A stretch of 31,293 bases of DNA. Source: a virus. Positions 13,403-20,366 of the stretch are shown piece after piece. Location of the stretch: positions 1 to 31,293 of the IMG/VR virus record IMGVR_UViG_3300043435_000351; one strand, given 5' to 3'. The notes under the pieces are model-generated. The model was not told where the DNA came from, did not search any database, and saw only the letters and a list, made by a program, of their open reading frames with translations. Position 1 is the stretch's first letter, and each line of letters opens with the position of its first letter. Both the position numbers and the translations under genes were made by a program.

Positions 13403-15414
13403 ATGTTAACTCGCTAAAAGCAGTTGGAGGACTTGAAAATTTAGATAAGGCACTTAAACAAGTTGATAAATCCGCTAAAAGTGTAGATGCTACATTTGAA
13501 GAAGTTTACGGAGATTTGCAACCGCTAACATCAAGAATGGGCGAGGCTGAAGATAGGTTATACGAACTTGCTCTTGCTGGACAAAGTGCTACTAAAGAAT
13601 ATCAAGACTTACTTCAAACAGTTGGTAATTATCGAAAGGTGCAAATGCAAACCGATATGGTTGTCGATGCTGCTGCAACTACTTTTGATGCAAAGTTAGG
13701 AGGAGCTTTACAAGGTGTTACTTCAACTTTTGCAGGTGTTCAAGGTGCAATGGCTTTAACAGGTGGCGAAAGTCAAAAACTTGAAGAAGCATTAATAAAA
13801 GTTAACGGAGCAATGGCACTTGCTGAAGGTGTTAGAGGTATTCGTGAAGGTATGGTTGCTTTTAAAGCATTAGGTATATCAGCAAGATTAGCTTTAAACG
13901 GAATTAAAACAGGAATAGCTGCTACAGGTATAGGTGTTTTATTAATTGCTTTAGGTGCTATTGTAGCTTATTGGGATGACATCAAAGCATTAGTAGGAGG
14001 TGTAAGTTCAGAACAAGAAAAACTAAATGCACAAGCACAAGCTAATTTAGATGTTCAACAAAGTAAATTAGATGCAATCGGTGGGCAAGAAAATATTTTA
14101 AAGTTACAAGGTAAATCTGAAAAGGATATTTTAAAATTAAAGATTGCTCAAACCGATGAAGTAATAAAAGCGACTGAAAACCAAATTGCACAAAATGATA
14201 TTACTGCAAAAGCACAAATAGCAGCATCACAACGTAATAGGGATATATTAGCAGGTATAATTAAATTTATACAAATGCCATTAACTTTATTATTAGAGGG
14301 TGTTGATATGGTAGGCAAAGCATTAGGGCAAAACTTCGGACTTGCTCAAGGCTTTAGTGATTTGGTAGATAAAGGTGCGAGTTTATTATTTGACCCTGAA
14401 GCAGAAAAAAAGAAAGCCGAAGAAACAAGAAAAGAAAGTTTAAAAGCAGTAGCTAAATTAAAAAATGATAAAGCAGGTTTACAAAATTCATTAAATAATA
14501 TTGATGCACAAGCAGCTAAAGATGCACAAGCTAAACAAAAAGAAGCGAATGATAAGGCTATTGAATTAGCAAAACAAAAAGCGGATGCATTAGAGAGAAT
14601 TAGACAAGCTGAAATTGATACAGAAGCGGAACGTAGAGCGGAAGAATTAAAAAAAGTTCAAGATGAATATACTGAACTAATAAAAGAAGCAGACAAATAT
14701 AATCAAAGTACTTTACAATTAGAGGAAGCACAACGCACAAAAGAAAATGAGTTAAAAGAAAAATGGAGAATTGAAGATGAGGAAAAGAAATTAGCAGCAG
14801 ATGAAAAGAAAAAGGCTGACGACCAAAAAAAGTTAGACGATGCAAAAGTTTTAGCAGATAAACAAATTGAAATAGACAAAGCAGTAGCTGATGGTAAATT
14901 AGCAATTCAAGAGCAATCTTTTGCAGCTACTGAAAATGGACTTTCTTTATTAAAAGGTTTATTTGAAAAAAACAAAGCAGTTCAAAAAGGTTTAATGATA
15001 GCGGAATCAGCAGTGGGTATTGCAAGAATTGTAGTTGCAACGCAAGCAGCAGACGCAGCCGATACAGCAGCAGCAGCTTTAATGGGTCCAGCAGGAGTTG
15101 GATATTTAGCAACTAAAAAAGTTTTAAATAAAGTTAGTGCAGGTATTGGTATAGCTGCAAATATAGCAGCAACTGCAAAGGCTTTAGGTTCTTTAGGTGG
15201 TGGTAGTGCTGGAGGTGGTGGTGCAAATGGTACTAACTCACCAAGTGGAACTGCTCCTGCTCCAAGTTTTAACGTAGTAGGTAATAGCGGAGTAAATCAA
15301 ATTGCTCAAACGTTAGTAAATCAGCAACCTGTTCAAGCGTATGTAGTAGCAAACAATGTAACTACTCAACAAAGTTTAGATAGGAATATAGTCAATAACG
15401 CAAGTTTAGGATAA
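13375..15414 (+). CDS. Tail tape measure protein
   Basis: This 679-residue protein has the typical tape-measure layout. The N-terminus has VDKSAKSVDATFEEVYGDL, then Ala/Gly-rich helices. A hydrophobic segment GIAATGIGVLLIALGAIVAY lies near residues 180-200. A long Lys/Glu/Ala coiled coil runs from about 380 to 500. A second Ala-rich hydrophobic stretch (residues 545-610) is followed by a Gly-rich linker and the NQQPVQAYVVANNVTTQQSL tail. It sets tail length; 679 residues at about 1.5 angstrom each predicts a tail near 100 nm. The gene ends just before a paired repeat and a terminator. Confidence 0.9.
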   Translation: MAITKTIEIDVNSLKAVGGLENLDKALKQVDKSAKSVDATFEEVYGDLQPLTSRMGEAEDRLYELALAGQSATKEYQDLLQTVGNYRKVQMQTDMVVDAAATTFDAKLGGALQGVTSTFAGVQGAMALTGGESQKLEEALIKVNGAMALAEGVRGIREGMVAFKALGISARLALNGIKTGIAATGIGVLLIALGAIVAYWDDIKALVGGVSSEQEKLNAQAQANLDVQQSKLDAIGGQENILKLQGKSEKDILKLKIAQTDEVIKATENQIAQNDITAKAQIAASQRNRDILAGIIKFIQMPLTLLLEGVDMVGKALGQNFGLAQGFSDLVDKGASLLFDPEAEKKKAEETRKESLKAVAKLKNDKAGLQNSLNNIDAQAAKDAQAKQKEANDKAIELAKQKADALERIRQAEIDTEAERRAEELKKVQDEYTELIKEADKYNQSTLQLEEAQRTKENELKEKWRIEDEEKKLAADEKKKADDQKKLDDAKVLADKQIEIDKAVADGKLAIQEQSFAATENGLSLLKGLFEKNKAVQKGLMIAESAVGIARIVVATQAADAADTAAAALMGPAGVGYLATKKVLNKVSAGIGIAANIAATAKALGSLGGGSAGGGGANGTNSPSGTAPAPSFNVVGNSGVNQIAQTLVNQQPVQAYVVANNVTTQQSLDRNIVNNASLG

Positions 15415-15468
15415 TACCTTAAAGGGTATAATGTAAACAAATTTAATTAAAATATACCTTAAAGGGTA
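15414..15468 (+). repeat. Two 15-bp direct repeats after the tape-measure gene
   Basis: ATACCTTAAAGGGTA occurs exactly at 15414-15428 and 15454-15468, starts 40 bases apart. Each copy is itself a small dyad (TACC...GGTA). The first overlaps the tape-measure stop codon. They could be protein-binding sites or a duplication scar; no known element is matched. Confidence 0.7.
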
Positions 15469-15476
15469 CAAACAAA

Positions 15477-15501
15477 AAAGCCACTCGTTAAGGGTGGCTT
15501 T
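15477..15501 (+). terminator. Terminator ending the tail operon
   Basis: Stem AAAGCCACTC / GGGTGGCTTT (15477-15486 with 15492-15501, one T-G pair) has a 5-base loop. The A run upstream means it can also work for minus-strand transcripts from 16072. The T tract on the plus strand is short (CTTTAAT). The rest of the 15502-15563 gap shows nothing else. Confidence 0.7.
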
Positions 15502-15563
15502 AATGATTAACTCTAATAATTAAAAGTATATGGATGACAAATCTTTGCAAATATAGTAAATTA

Positions 15564-15659
15564 TTATTTACTAAAAAAATCTTTTATAAATTTACCAACT
15601 AACATATAGAATACTATAAGTATTGGTATTCCTACTAAAACTAAAACAAGTAATTTCAT
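15564..15659 (-). CDS. 31-residue single-pass membrane peptide
   Basis: MKLLVLVLVGIPILIVFYML is followed by a short basic tail (VGKFIKDFFSK). It is one hydrophobic segment of about 18 residues. Its ATG shares a base with the stop codon of the lipoprotein gene (TAATG), which is good evidence for a translated, coupled gene despite its size. It could act with the lipoprotein at the envelope, for example in superinfection exclusion, but this is inference. Confidence 0.6.
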   Translation of the reverse strand: MKLLVLVLVGIPILIVFYMLVGKFIKDFFSK

Positions 15660-16072
15660 TATTTTAAATTTATAATTGCACCTTGATTACCTAAAGTAGT
15701 AGTTGGTAATTTACCATTCCAACGATTAATTTTATTATATTCTAAAATCGTAGGAGTAATAGATTTGTTTAGCATTTCATTTGCTTTAGCTTGACTTTCT
15801 GCATTCATAATTCTTGCTTGTGCATCTGCTTTAGCTTGTATTATTTTAGCTTCTGCGGTTGCATTTGCTTTTTCAATTTTTGTTTTTGCATCAAGTTTAG
15901 CACTTTCGTAATTTGCTTTAGCTTGTTCAATGTCGGCTTTCTTTTCACTTTCTGCTTTTAGTAAAATAGATTTACCATCACTTTCTGCATCTAATTGGTT
16001 TTGTTGTCTTTGATAATCATTACAAGATAATAACGAAATAGACAAACCTAAAATCAATAATACTTTTTTCAT
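15659..16072 (-). CDS. Lipoprotein with coiled coil and prohibitin-like C-terminus
   Basis: I start at ATG 16072 (137 residues) because MKKVLLILGLSISLLSC is then a clean lipoprotein signal with lipobox LLSC and Cys17; an upstream in-frame ATG at 16102 would spoil it. The mature part is an Ala/Lys/Glu coiled coil (KAESEKKADIEQAKANYESA and repeats of AKAD/AEAK). The end, ITPTILEYNKINRWNGKLPT, strongly resembles the C-terminal tail of bacterial SPFH/prohibitin proteins. The gene lies antisense between tail and head operons and has its own host-type promoter. This is the arrangement of a phage lipoprotein accessory gene, possibly for superinfection exclusion. It is the minus-strand gene preceded by leader 16146-16085. 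Confidence 0.8.
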   Translation of the reverse strand: MKKVLLILGLSISLLSCNDYQRQQNQLDAESDGKSILLKAESEKKADIEQAKANYESAKLDAKTKIEKANATAEAKIIQAKADAQARIMNAESQAKANEMLNKSITPTILEYNKINRWNGKLPTTTLGNQGAIINLK

Positions 16073-16084
16073 AATAAATAGTTT

Positions 16085-16146
16085 AAAAAAAATCCCCAAC
16101 ACTCGCTACAAAATGTCAGGGATTAAATATCTTATTGTTGTAGCGA
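16085..16146 (-). ncRNA. Structured leader with loop complementarity, minus-strand copy
   Basis: On the minus strand an 11-bp stem with two wobbles (AATCCCTGACA, 16124-16114, with TGTTGGGGATT, 16101-16091) encloses the loop TTTTGTAGCGAG and is followed by a run of T's (plus-strand A's 16085-16090 and beyond). TTGTAGCGA in the loop (16111-16103) is complementary over 9 bases to TCGCTACAA (16146-16138), which starts 4 bases after the promoter box. A tenth G-U pair is possible. No convincing first hairpin encloses the upstream segment. It lies between the promoter and the lipoprotein gene. Confidence 0.58.
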
Positions 16147-16150
16147 AGTA

Positions 16151-16158
16151 CAAATATA
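16151..16158 (-). promoter_or_regulatory. Host-type promoter of the lipoprotein gene
   Basis: Plus-strand CAAATATA reads TATATTTG on the minus strand, a match to TAnnTTTG. It lies 2 bases from the ACAA box of the divergent late promoter at 16161, so the two promoters are back to back. No -33 TTG is at the usual distance. Confidence 0.6.
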
Positions 16159-16160
16159 AA

Positions 16161-16187
16161 ACAAATTTTCAATTAACGTGTTTTAAT
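16161..16187 (+). promoter_or_regulatory. Phage-specific late promoter candidate 2
   Basis: ACAA (16161-16164) and GTGTTTTAAT (16178-16187), starts 17 bases apart, are followed by TTAAAAAAG and the ATG of the protease at 16199. The block AACGTGTTTTAATTTAAAA is nearly identical at 17388. Confidence 0.72.
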
Positions 16188-16198
16188 TTAAAAAAGAT

Positions 16199-16792
16199 AT
16201 GAATTTAATCGAATTAATTATAGACGAAAAAGATGAGTTAAGCGGAGTTGATGCAATTTCAGTTGTTGAAAGTCCTGCAATAGAATCCAATTTCGTAGCG
16301 TTAAAGTCCGAAGAAATTAAACTCGCACAAGTAGATAGCGAAAAACGTATTTTAATGGGTGCGGTTTTAATTCCTGAAAAACCTATTTATAGAAAAAACG
16401 GAGAGGATGAATATTATATCTACTTTTCAAAAGATACAGTAAACAAAGCAAGTCAATTATTCTTTAAAAATGGTAATCAGAATAATTGGACTTTAGAACA
16501 CAACAAAGAAATTAAAGGATTGACAGTTGTTGAAAGTTGGATTGTAGAAGATACGCAAAAAGATAAAAGTGCAATTTATAATTTATCAGTTCCTGTTGGT
16601 TCGTGGATGGCATCAGTAAAAGTTGAAGATGACACTATTTGGAATGACTATGTGAAAACTGGAAAAGTAAAAGGGTTTTCTTTAGAAGGTTACTTTGCTG
16701 ATAAGTTAGAAGAAAAGAAACAATTATCTAAACAACCAAATGTTATCGAGCAAATAAAACAAATAATAAATAAATATGAAAACAAAAAGTAA
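16199..16792 (+). CDS. XkdF-like prohead protease
   Basis: This 197-residue protein matches the XkdF-like phage serine protease family. It has the N-terminal AISVVESPAIESNFVALK motif, the catalytic-type His in WTLEHNKEIKGL (H101) and the conserved GFSLEGYF block with Ser161. Such enzymes process the capsid and scaffold proteins during head maturation. The C-terminal 30 residues form a basic helix. It is the first gene of the head operon, 12 bases after the late promoter. Its end overlaps the next small gene by 17 bases. Confidence 0.87.
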   Translation: MNLIELIIDEKDELSGVDAISVVESPAIESNFVALKSEEIKLAQVDSEKRILMGAVLIPEKPIYRKNGEDEYYIYFSKDTVNKASQLFFKNGNQNNWTLEHNKEIKGLTVVESWIVEDTQKDKSAIYNLSVPVGSWMASVKVEDDTIWNDYVKTGKVKGFSLEGYFADKLEEKKQLSKQPNVIEQIKQIINKYENKK

Positions 16793-16964
16793 AACAAGTC
16801 CGAAAGGTGGTAAGCGTGGTTGTCTATGTGATGACGATACTTATAGTAAAGAATGTTGCAATGGTGATTTGCAAAATCAAGGAATTGGCAAAACTACAGG
16901 AGTAGATAACATAACCATTACAGAAAATAACGGAGTAAGAGTAATAACACGAGTAAACGGATAA
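16776..16964 (+). CDS. Small Cys-rich protein of the head operon
   Basis: This 62-residue protein has a basic N-terminus (MKTKSKTSPKGGKRG), a Cys cluster (CLCDDDTYSKECCNGDLQNQ) and a strand-like tail (GVDNITITENNGVRVITRVN). The pattern C-x-C ... CC-x-G-x-L-x-x-Q-G-I-G recurs in small proteins beside head genes of Bacteroidota phages. It could bind a metal or be a minor head protein. Function is unknown. It overlaps the protease gene by 17 bases. Confidence 0.72.
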   Translation: MKTKSKTSPKGGKRGCLCDDDTYSKECCNGDLQNQGIGKTTGVDNITITENNGVRVITRVNG

Positions 16965-16986
16965 ACAATTAAATAAATAAATAAAA

Positions 16987-17364
16987 ATGACACCACAAGA
17001 AAAAAACGTATTTGGTAAATTATTTACTAAAACTGAATTAAGTTCTCAAAGAATTGAATTAGCAAGAATTTCTGTAGATGAAATTAGAAAATCTTATGAA
17101 ACTGTACAAACTGCAAGAAACGAAAGTACTGCTTCTTTAAGAAAAGCAACAGAAGCAGCTACAGCAATTGAAGCATCAGCAAAATCATTATCGGTAAAAT
17201 CTAATGAATTTTTAAAGAATTATGAAGTTTTTATGAATGATGTAAAAGCATTAGGATTAGAAATTCCAGCTAATTTGCAAGGTTTAAATAAAGTTGTTAA
17301 TGATGATGTTAAGTTATCGGCAAAATTATTTAAAAGTGCGTCTACTATTAAAGGGTTAGTTTAA
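16987..17364 (+). CDS. Helical head-region protein, paralogue A (MTPQEKNVF family)
   Basis: This is a 125-residue protein with N-terminus MTPQEKNVFGKLFTKTELSS followed by long Ala/Ser/Thr-rich helices (SLRKATEAATAIEASAKSLS). It ends in a GLEIPANLQGLNKV motif. The first 39 bases are identical to those of the gene at 19561 except for one base, and both proteins end in similar helical hairpins. No domain is known. Its location before the scaffold and capsid genes suggests a head assembly or virion role. It is followed by its own late promoter unit at 17374. Confidence 0.75.
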   Translation: MTPQEKNVFGKLFTKTELSSQRIELARISVDEIRKSYETVQTARNESTASLRKATEAATAIEASAKSLSVKSNEFLKNYEVFMNDVKALGLEIPANLQGLNKVVNDDVKLSAKLFKSASTIKGLV

Positions 17365-17373
17365 TAAAATACA

Positions 17374-17400
17374 ACAACATTTTAACAAACGTGTTTTAAT
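17374..17400 (+). promoter_or_regulatory. Phage-specific late promoter candidate 3
   Basis: ACAA (17374-17377) and GTGTTTTAAT (17391-17400), starts 17 bases apart, followed by TTAAAATAA. The start codon of the scaffold-like gene lies at 17417. A dedicated promoter here would boost scaffold and major capsid expression. Confidence 0.72.
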
Positions 17401-17416
17401 TTAAAATAATATTAAT

Positions 17417-17965
17417 ATGTCAAACGTACTAACAGAAATCAAAAGGCTTTTAGGGATGGAAATCCAATTAGAGCAAATGACTTTAGATAATGGTACTGTT
17501 ATCGAAGCGGAAATCTTTGAAGCAGGTCAAGCTGTGTTTATTGTTAATGGTGAAGATAGAGTTGCATTGCCAGTAGGTGAGTATATTCTTGATAACGGAA
17601 TGATTTTAGTTGTTGCAGTTGAAGGTGAAATTGCTGAAATCAAAGAGGCTGCACCTGCTCAAGAGGAAACTCCTGAAGTAGAAGTAGAAGTTGAACAAGC
17701 TGCTGAACCTACTGCACCTAAAAAAGTAATCGAGTCAACTACTAAAGAATCACATTTTTCAAAAGAAGATGTAGATGCTTTAAAGTCTGAAATCGAAGCA
17801 TTAAAAACAGAATTAGCATCTATGAAAGAAGTTAAAGAAGTAGAATTGTCTGCTCAACCTTTAACACATAATCCTGATGCAAGACCAAATGTTGAAAAAA
17901 TCTTATACTCACAAAATAGAGTATTGACAACTTTCGACAAAGTAATGAGTAAAATTGCTAACTAA
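17417..17965 (+). CDS. Scaffold-like head protein preceding the capsid gene
   Basis: This acidic 182-residue protein sits 17 bases before the major capsid gene. Residues 15-75 are strand-rich (MTLDNGTVIEAEIFEAGQAV; LPVGEYILDNGMILVVAVEG). A Glu/Pro/Val-rich disordered linker follows (EETPEVEVEVEQAAEPTAPK), then a coiled coil (KEDVDALKSEIEALKTELAS) and a short conserved tail. Acidic, coiled-coil proteins in this slot act as scaffolds and are often cut by the prohead protease. The N-terminal beta module is not part of classical scaffolds and could instead be decorative. Confidence 0.72.
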   Translation: MSNVLTEIKRLLGMEIQLEQMTLDNGTVIEAEIFEAGQAVFIVNGEDRVALPVGEYILDNGMILVVAVEGEIAEIKEAAPAQEETPEVEVEVEQAAEPTAPKKVIESTTKESHFSKEDVDALKSEIEALKTELASMKEVKEVELSAQPLTHNPDARPNVEKILYSQNRVLTTFDKVMSKIAN

Positions 17966-17982
17966 ATAAATTAATAAAAAAA

Positions 17983-18915
17983 ATGCCGACTACAACAAGT
18001 ATTACCACAACTTATGCAGGTGAGTTTTCAAAGAAATACATATCTGCTGCATTATTATCAGCACCTACTATCGACAATGGGGGAATTGAAGTAATGCCAA
18101 ACGTAAAGTACAAATCAGTTATCCAACGTTTAGCTACTGATGCTATCGTTAAAAACGCTACTTGTGCTTTTGACCCTACTTCTACAGTTACTTTAACTGA
18201 AAGAGTAATTACACCTGAAGAATTTCAAGTGAATTTAGAATTATGTAAAAAAGATTTTGCAAGTACATGGCAATCTATTGAAATGGGAATGTCTGCTTTT
18301 GGAGATTTACCAAAATCATTTGCTGATTATTTAATCGGACACGTTTCAGCTAAAGTTGCTGAATCAATGGAGGTTTCAATTTGGAGAGGTGCTAACGCTA
18401 CTGCAGGTCAATTTGATGGATTTGTGCCTTTAGCAACTGCTGATGCAACTGTTATTGATGTAGTAGGTACAACTATTACCGCTTCTAACGTTATTGCTGA
18501 ATTAGGAAAAGTAGTTGATGCAATTCCTGCTGCACTTTACGGAAAAGAAGATTTATATATCTATGTTTCTCAAAATGTTGCAAGAGCATACGTTAGAGCT
18601 TTAGGTGGATTTGGTGCTTCAGGTTTAGGTGCAAACGGAACAAACGCACAAGGAACACAATGGTTCAACAATGGTTCATTATCTTTTGACGGAGTTAAAA
18701 TCTTTGTTGCAAACGGATTGGCTAATAACTATATGATGGCTGCTCAAAAATCAAATTTATACTTTGGTACAGGTTTACTAAATGATATGAATGAGGTTAG
18801 ATTAATTGACCAAGCAGAAGTAACTGGAGCACAAACTGTAAATGTAATTATGAGATTTACTGCAGGTGTTCAATATGGTATCGGTTCTGAAATCGTATTA
18901 TATACTCCAGCATAA
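17983..18915 (+). CDS. Major capsid protein, HK97 fold
   Basis: This 310-residue protein is the major head subunit. It has the HK97-fold arrangement: an N-terminal arm, a region resembling the long spine helix (DLPKSFADYLIGHVSAKVAE), an E-loop/P-domain region, and an A-domain pattern ending in QTVNVIMRFTAGVQYGIGSE. The composition is Ala/Val/Thr-rich and codons are less AT-biased than neighbours, as for a highly expressed gene. The normal length for such proteins is 300-330. It follows protease and scaffold-like genes. Phage heads of about 31 kb fit a T=7-type capsid, which is inference. Confidence 0.9.
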   Translation: MPTTTSITTTYAGEFSKKYISAALLSAPTIDNGGIEVMPNVKYKSVIQRLATDAIVKNATCAFDPTSTVTLTERVITPEEFQVNLELCKKDFASTWQSIEMGMSAFGDLPKSFADYLIGHVSAKVAESMEVSIWRGANATAGQFDGFVPLATADATVIDVVGTTITASNVIAELGKVVDAIPAALYGKEDLYIYVSQNVARAYVRALGGFGASGLGANGTNAQGTQWFNNGSLSFDGVKIFVANGLANNYMMAAQKSNLYFGTGLLNDMNEVRLIDQAEVTGAQTVNVIMRFTAGVQYGIGSEIVLYTPA

Positions 18916-18933
18916 TTAATTAAATATTAACTT

Positions 18934-18966
18934 AAAAAGGTGGTGCAAAAAACACCGCCTTTTTTT
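18934..18966 (+). terminator. Terminator or attenuator between capsid and tail tube genes
   Basis: The 9-bp stem AAGGTGGTG / CACCGCCTT (18937-18945 with 18953-18961, one T-G pair) encloses CAAAAAA and is followed by TTTTT. The next gene has no visible promoter of its own, so partial read-through would set capsid to tail-tube ratios. Confidence 0.8.
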
Positions 18967-18984
18967 ATAAAACAAATATATACT

Positions 18985-19512
18985 ATGGCTTGTGATTTAA
19001 GTTCAGGAAGATTAGAAGTATGTAAAGATTCAGTAGGTGGCTTAAAAGCGGTTTATTTCGTAAATTATGGCGATGCTACTGGTTACACATACGACGTAAC
19101 AAATACAGATGTAATTGATGCGGTTGCAGGAACACCTTCTGCATACAAATACGAGTTAAAAGGTGCTTCAACCTTTACTCAAAACGTGAATAGTTCACGT
19201 GAAAATGGAACTACTTTTTGGGAGCAAGTTTTAGAATTGACTTTCAAAAAATTAACTGTTAAAGACCACAAAGAATTAAAACTTATGGCTTATGGTAGAC
19301 CGCAAGTTATCGTAGAAGATAACAACGGAAACTTCTTTTATGCAGGTTTAAAAAACGGAATGGATGTAACAGGCGGAACTATTGTAACAGGTGGTGCAAT
19401 GGGTGATTTAAGTGGTTATACTTTAACTTTAACAGGTCAAGAAAAAGAGCCTGCTAACTTTATTGGTGATGCTTTAACTGCTGCTGGTTTCACAGTTGTT
19501 GTTGGTTCTTAA
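18985..19512 (+). CDS. Major tail tube protein
   Basis: I start at ATG 18985 (175 residues, MACDLSSGRLEVCKDSVGG), because the longer frame from 18940 runs through the terminator hairpin. The protein is strand-rich with a central helix (WEQVLELTFKKLTVKDHKEL) and a Gly/Thr-rich end, as in siphovirus tail tube subunits. GLKNGMDVTGGTIVTGGAMG and SGYTLTLTGQEKEPANFI match the tube protein pattern in Bacteroidota phages. It polymerises around the tape measure. It is placed beside the capsid gene, far from the other tail genes. Confidence 0.8.
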   Translation: MACDLSSGRLEVCKDSVGGLKAVYFVNYGDATGYTYDVTNTDVIDAVAGTPSAYKYELKGASTFTQNVNSSRENGTTFWEQVLELTFKKLTVKDHKELKLMAYGRPQVIVEDNNGNFFYAGLKNGMDVTGGTIVTGGAMGDLSGYTLTLTGQEKEPANFIGDALTAAGFTVVVGS

Positions 19513-19520
19513 TAATTAAT

Positions 19521-19545
19521 AAAAGGGAGCGTAAAAACTCCCTTT
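19521..19545 (+). terminator. Weak terminator after the tail tube gene
   Basis: An 8-bp stem AAAGGGAG / CTCCCTTT (19522-19529 with 19538-19545) is followed by ATATAAC rather than a long T tract, so termination may be partial. Confidence 0.6.
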
Positions 19546-19560
19546 ATATAACTTTATAAT

Positions 19561-19923
19561 ATGACACCACAAGAAAAAAACGTATTTAGTAAATTATTTT
19601 TAGGTACTCAAAAAGTTGATTTAGGTTTAATTCAAGATATTGATTCTTCTATCTCTGAAGCATCTAAAACATTTCAAAAATCAAATGATTTTATGTTTAA
19701 TGCTAAGAAACCTTTAGCAGATGCAAAAACTGAATATAATTTAACAATTACTAAATATAATGAAGCTTTAAAATTAGCTGAAAACACACTAAGTAAAGTT
19801 AAAGAATTAGGTATTGATGTTTCTGAAAAACAAATACAAGATAAAATAAACAATATAAAGAATCAAATTAAAAGTGCTGAATCAACACTTAAAAATATAA
19901 ATTCCGCATTAAGTATTTTATAA
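19561..19923 (+). CDS. Helical head-region protein, paralogue B (MTPQEKNVF family)
   Basis: This 120-residue protein begins MTPQEKNVFSKLFLGTQKVD and continues as coiled-coil helices (LAENTLSKVKELGIDVSEKQ; IKNQIKSAESTLKNINSALS). The first 39 bases match the gene at 16987 with one difference, though the rest has diverged strongly. It lies after the tail tube gene between two hairpins. Two related helical proteins flank the scaffold, capsid and tail tube genes. Function is unknown. Confidence 0.75.
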   Translation: MTPQEKNVFSKLFLGTQKVDLGLIQDIDSSISEASKTFQKSNDFMFNAKKPLADAKTEYNLTITKYNEALKLAENTLSKVKELGIDVSEKQIQDKINNIKNQIKSAESTLKNINSALSIL

Positions 19924-19957
19924 AAAAAAGGGTAGCTATTAAGTTACCCTTTTTTAT
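19922..19957. terminator. Bidirectional terminator between convergent genes
   Basis: A-run, GGGTAgC...GtTACCC stem and T-run (19930-19951 core) serve both the plus-strand gene ending at 19923 and the minus-strand gene whose stop is at 19944, inside the hairpin. Confidence 0.8.
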
Positions 19958-20132
19958 TCATTAAATCTATTAAAGATTGTTTTGTAATTAAAGTTTGTAT
20001 TGCTTTTTCAATATCTTTAACTTTATTATTTCTTTCTTTAAAAGATTCAGGATATTCTTTACAATCCCAATCAGATAAACATTTTAATAATAATGTTTTT
20101 TCTTTTTCTAAAACTTCTATTGCGTAATTCAT
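19944..20132 (-). CDS. Small helical accessory protein, minus strand
   Basis: This is a 62-residue protein (MNYAIEVLEKEKTLLLKCLS ... IDLMNKKG) of two helices with a DWDCKEYPESFKERNNKVKD middle. The pattern resembles small hypothetical proteins common in Bacteroidota phages and prophages. It overlaps the upstream gene by 4 bases (ATGA) and ends within the shared terminator. It belongs to a two-gene accessory unit antisense to the late operon. Confidence 0.72.
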   Translation of the reverse strand: MNYAIEVLEKEKTLLLKCLSDWDCKEYPESFKERNNKVKDIEKAIQTLITKQSLIDLMNKKG

Positions 20133-20341
20133 TTTTGTAAATATTCGTTATACCAATACTCAAAAGCTTCTTCTTTATTTAAATTTTCTTTTGATTTAGA
20201 TTGAGCCAAAACACCTAAATCAAAAAATCTTTTAAATTCTGATTTTTGTTTTAATATACAAATTTCATAAATGTTTTTTGTTGTATCAAATGTACATTCT
20301 AAAACTAATTGTCTAAACATTCTATCTACTGATGTTTCCAT
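20129..20341 (-). CDS. Small accessory protein, minus strand, first of a two-gene unit
   Basis: This is a 70-residue protein (METSVDRMFRQLVLECTFDT ... EEAFEYWYNEYLQK). Its C-terminal half is helical and charged. No domain is recognised. It is expressed from a host-type promoter at 20356-20363, back to back with the late promoter of the portal operon. That is the same arrangement as the lipoprotein unit at 16072, so it looks like a second independently transcribed accessory cassette. Confidence 0.7.
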   Translation of the reverse strand: METSVDRMFRQLVLECTFDTTKNIYEICILKQKSEFKRFFDLGVLAQSKSKENLNKEEAFEYWYNEYLQK

Positions 20342-20355
20342 AATTTATTTTTTTA

Positions 20356-20363
20356 CAAATATA
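20356..20363 (-). promoter_or_regulatory. Host-type promoter of the minus-strand pair
   Basis: Plus-strand CAAATATA (TATATTTG on the minus strand) lies 14 bases before the start codon at 20341, leaving a very short leader. It is separated by 3 bases from the ACAA of the divergent late promoter. Confidence 0.6.
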
Positions 20364-20366
20364 AAA

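Noticed and set aside
14600-15112. Minus-strand frames rich in Leu within the tape-measure gene
   Set aside because: These are mirror frames of the Gln/Lys/Ala-rich coiled coil; no start context and no neighbours on that strand.
18940-18984. Longer start of the tail tube gene
   Set aside because: The extra 15 codons run through the terminator stem and T run; ATG at 18985 gives a normal N-terminus.
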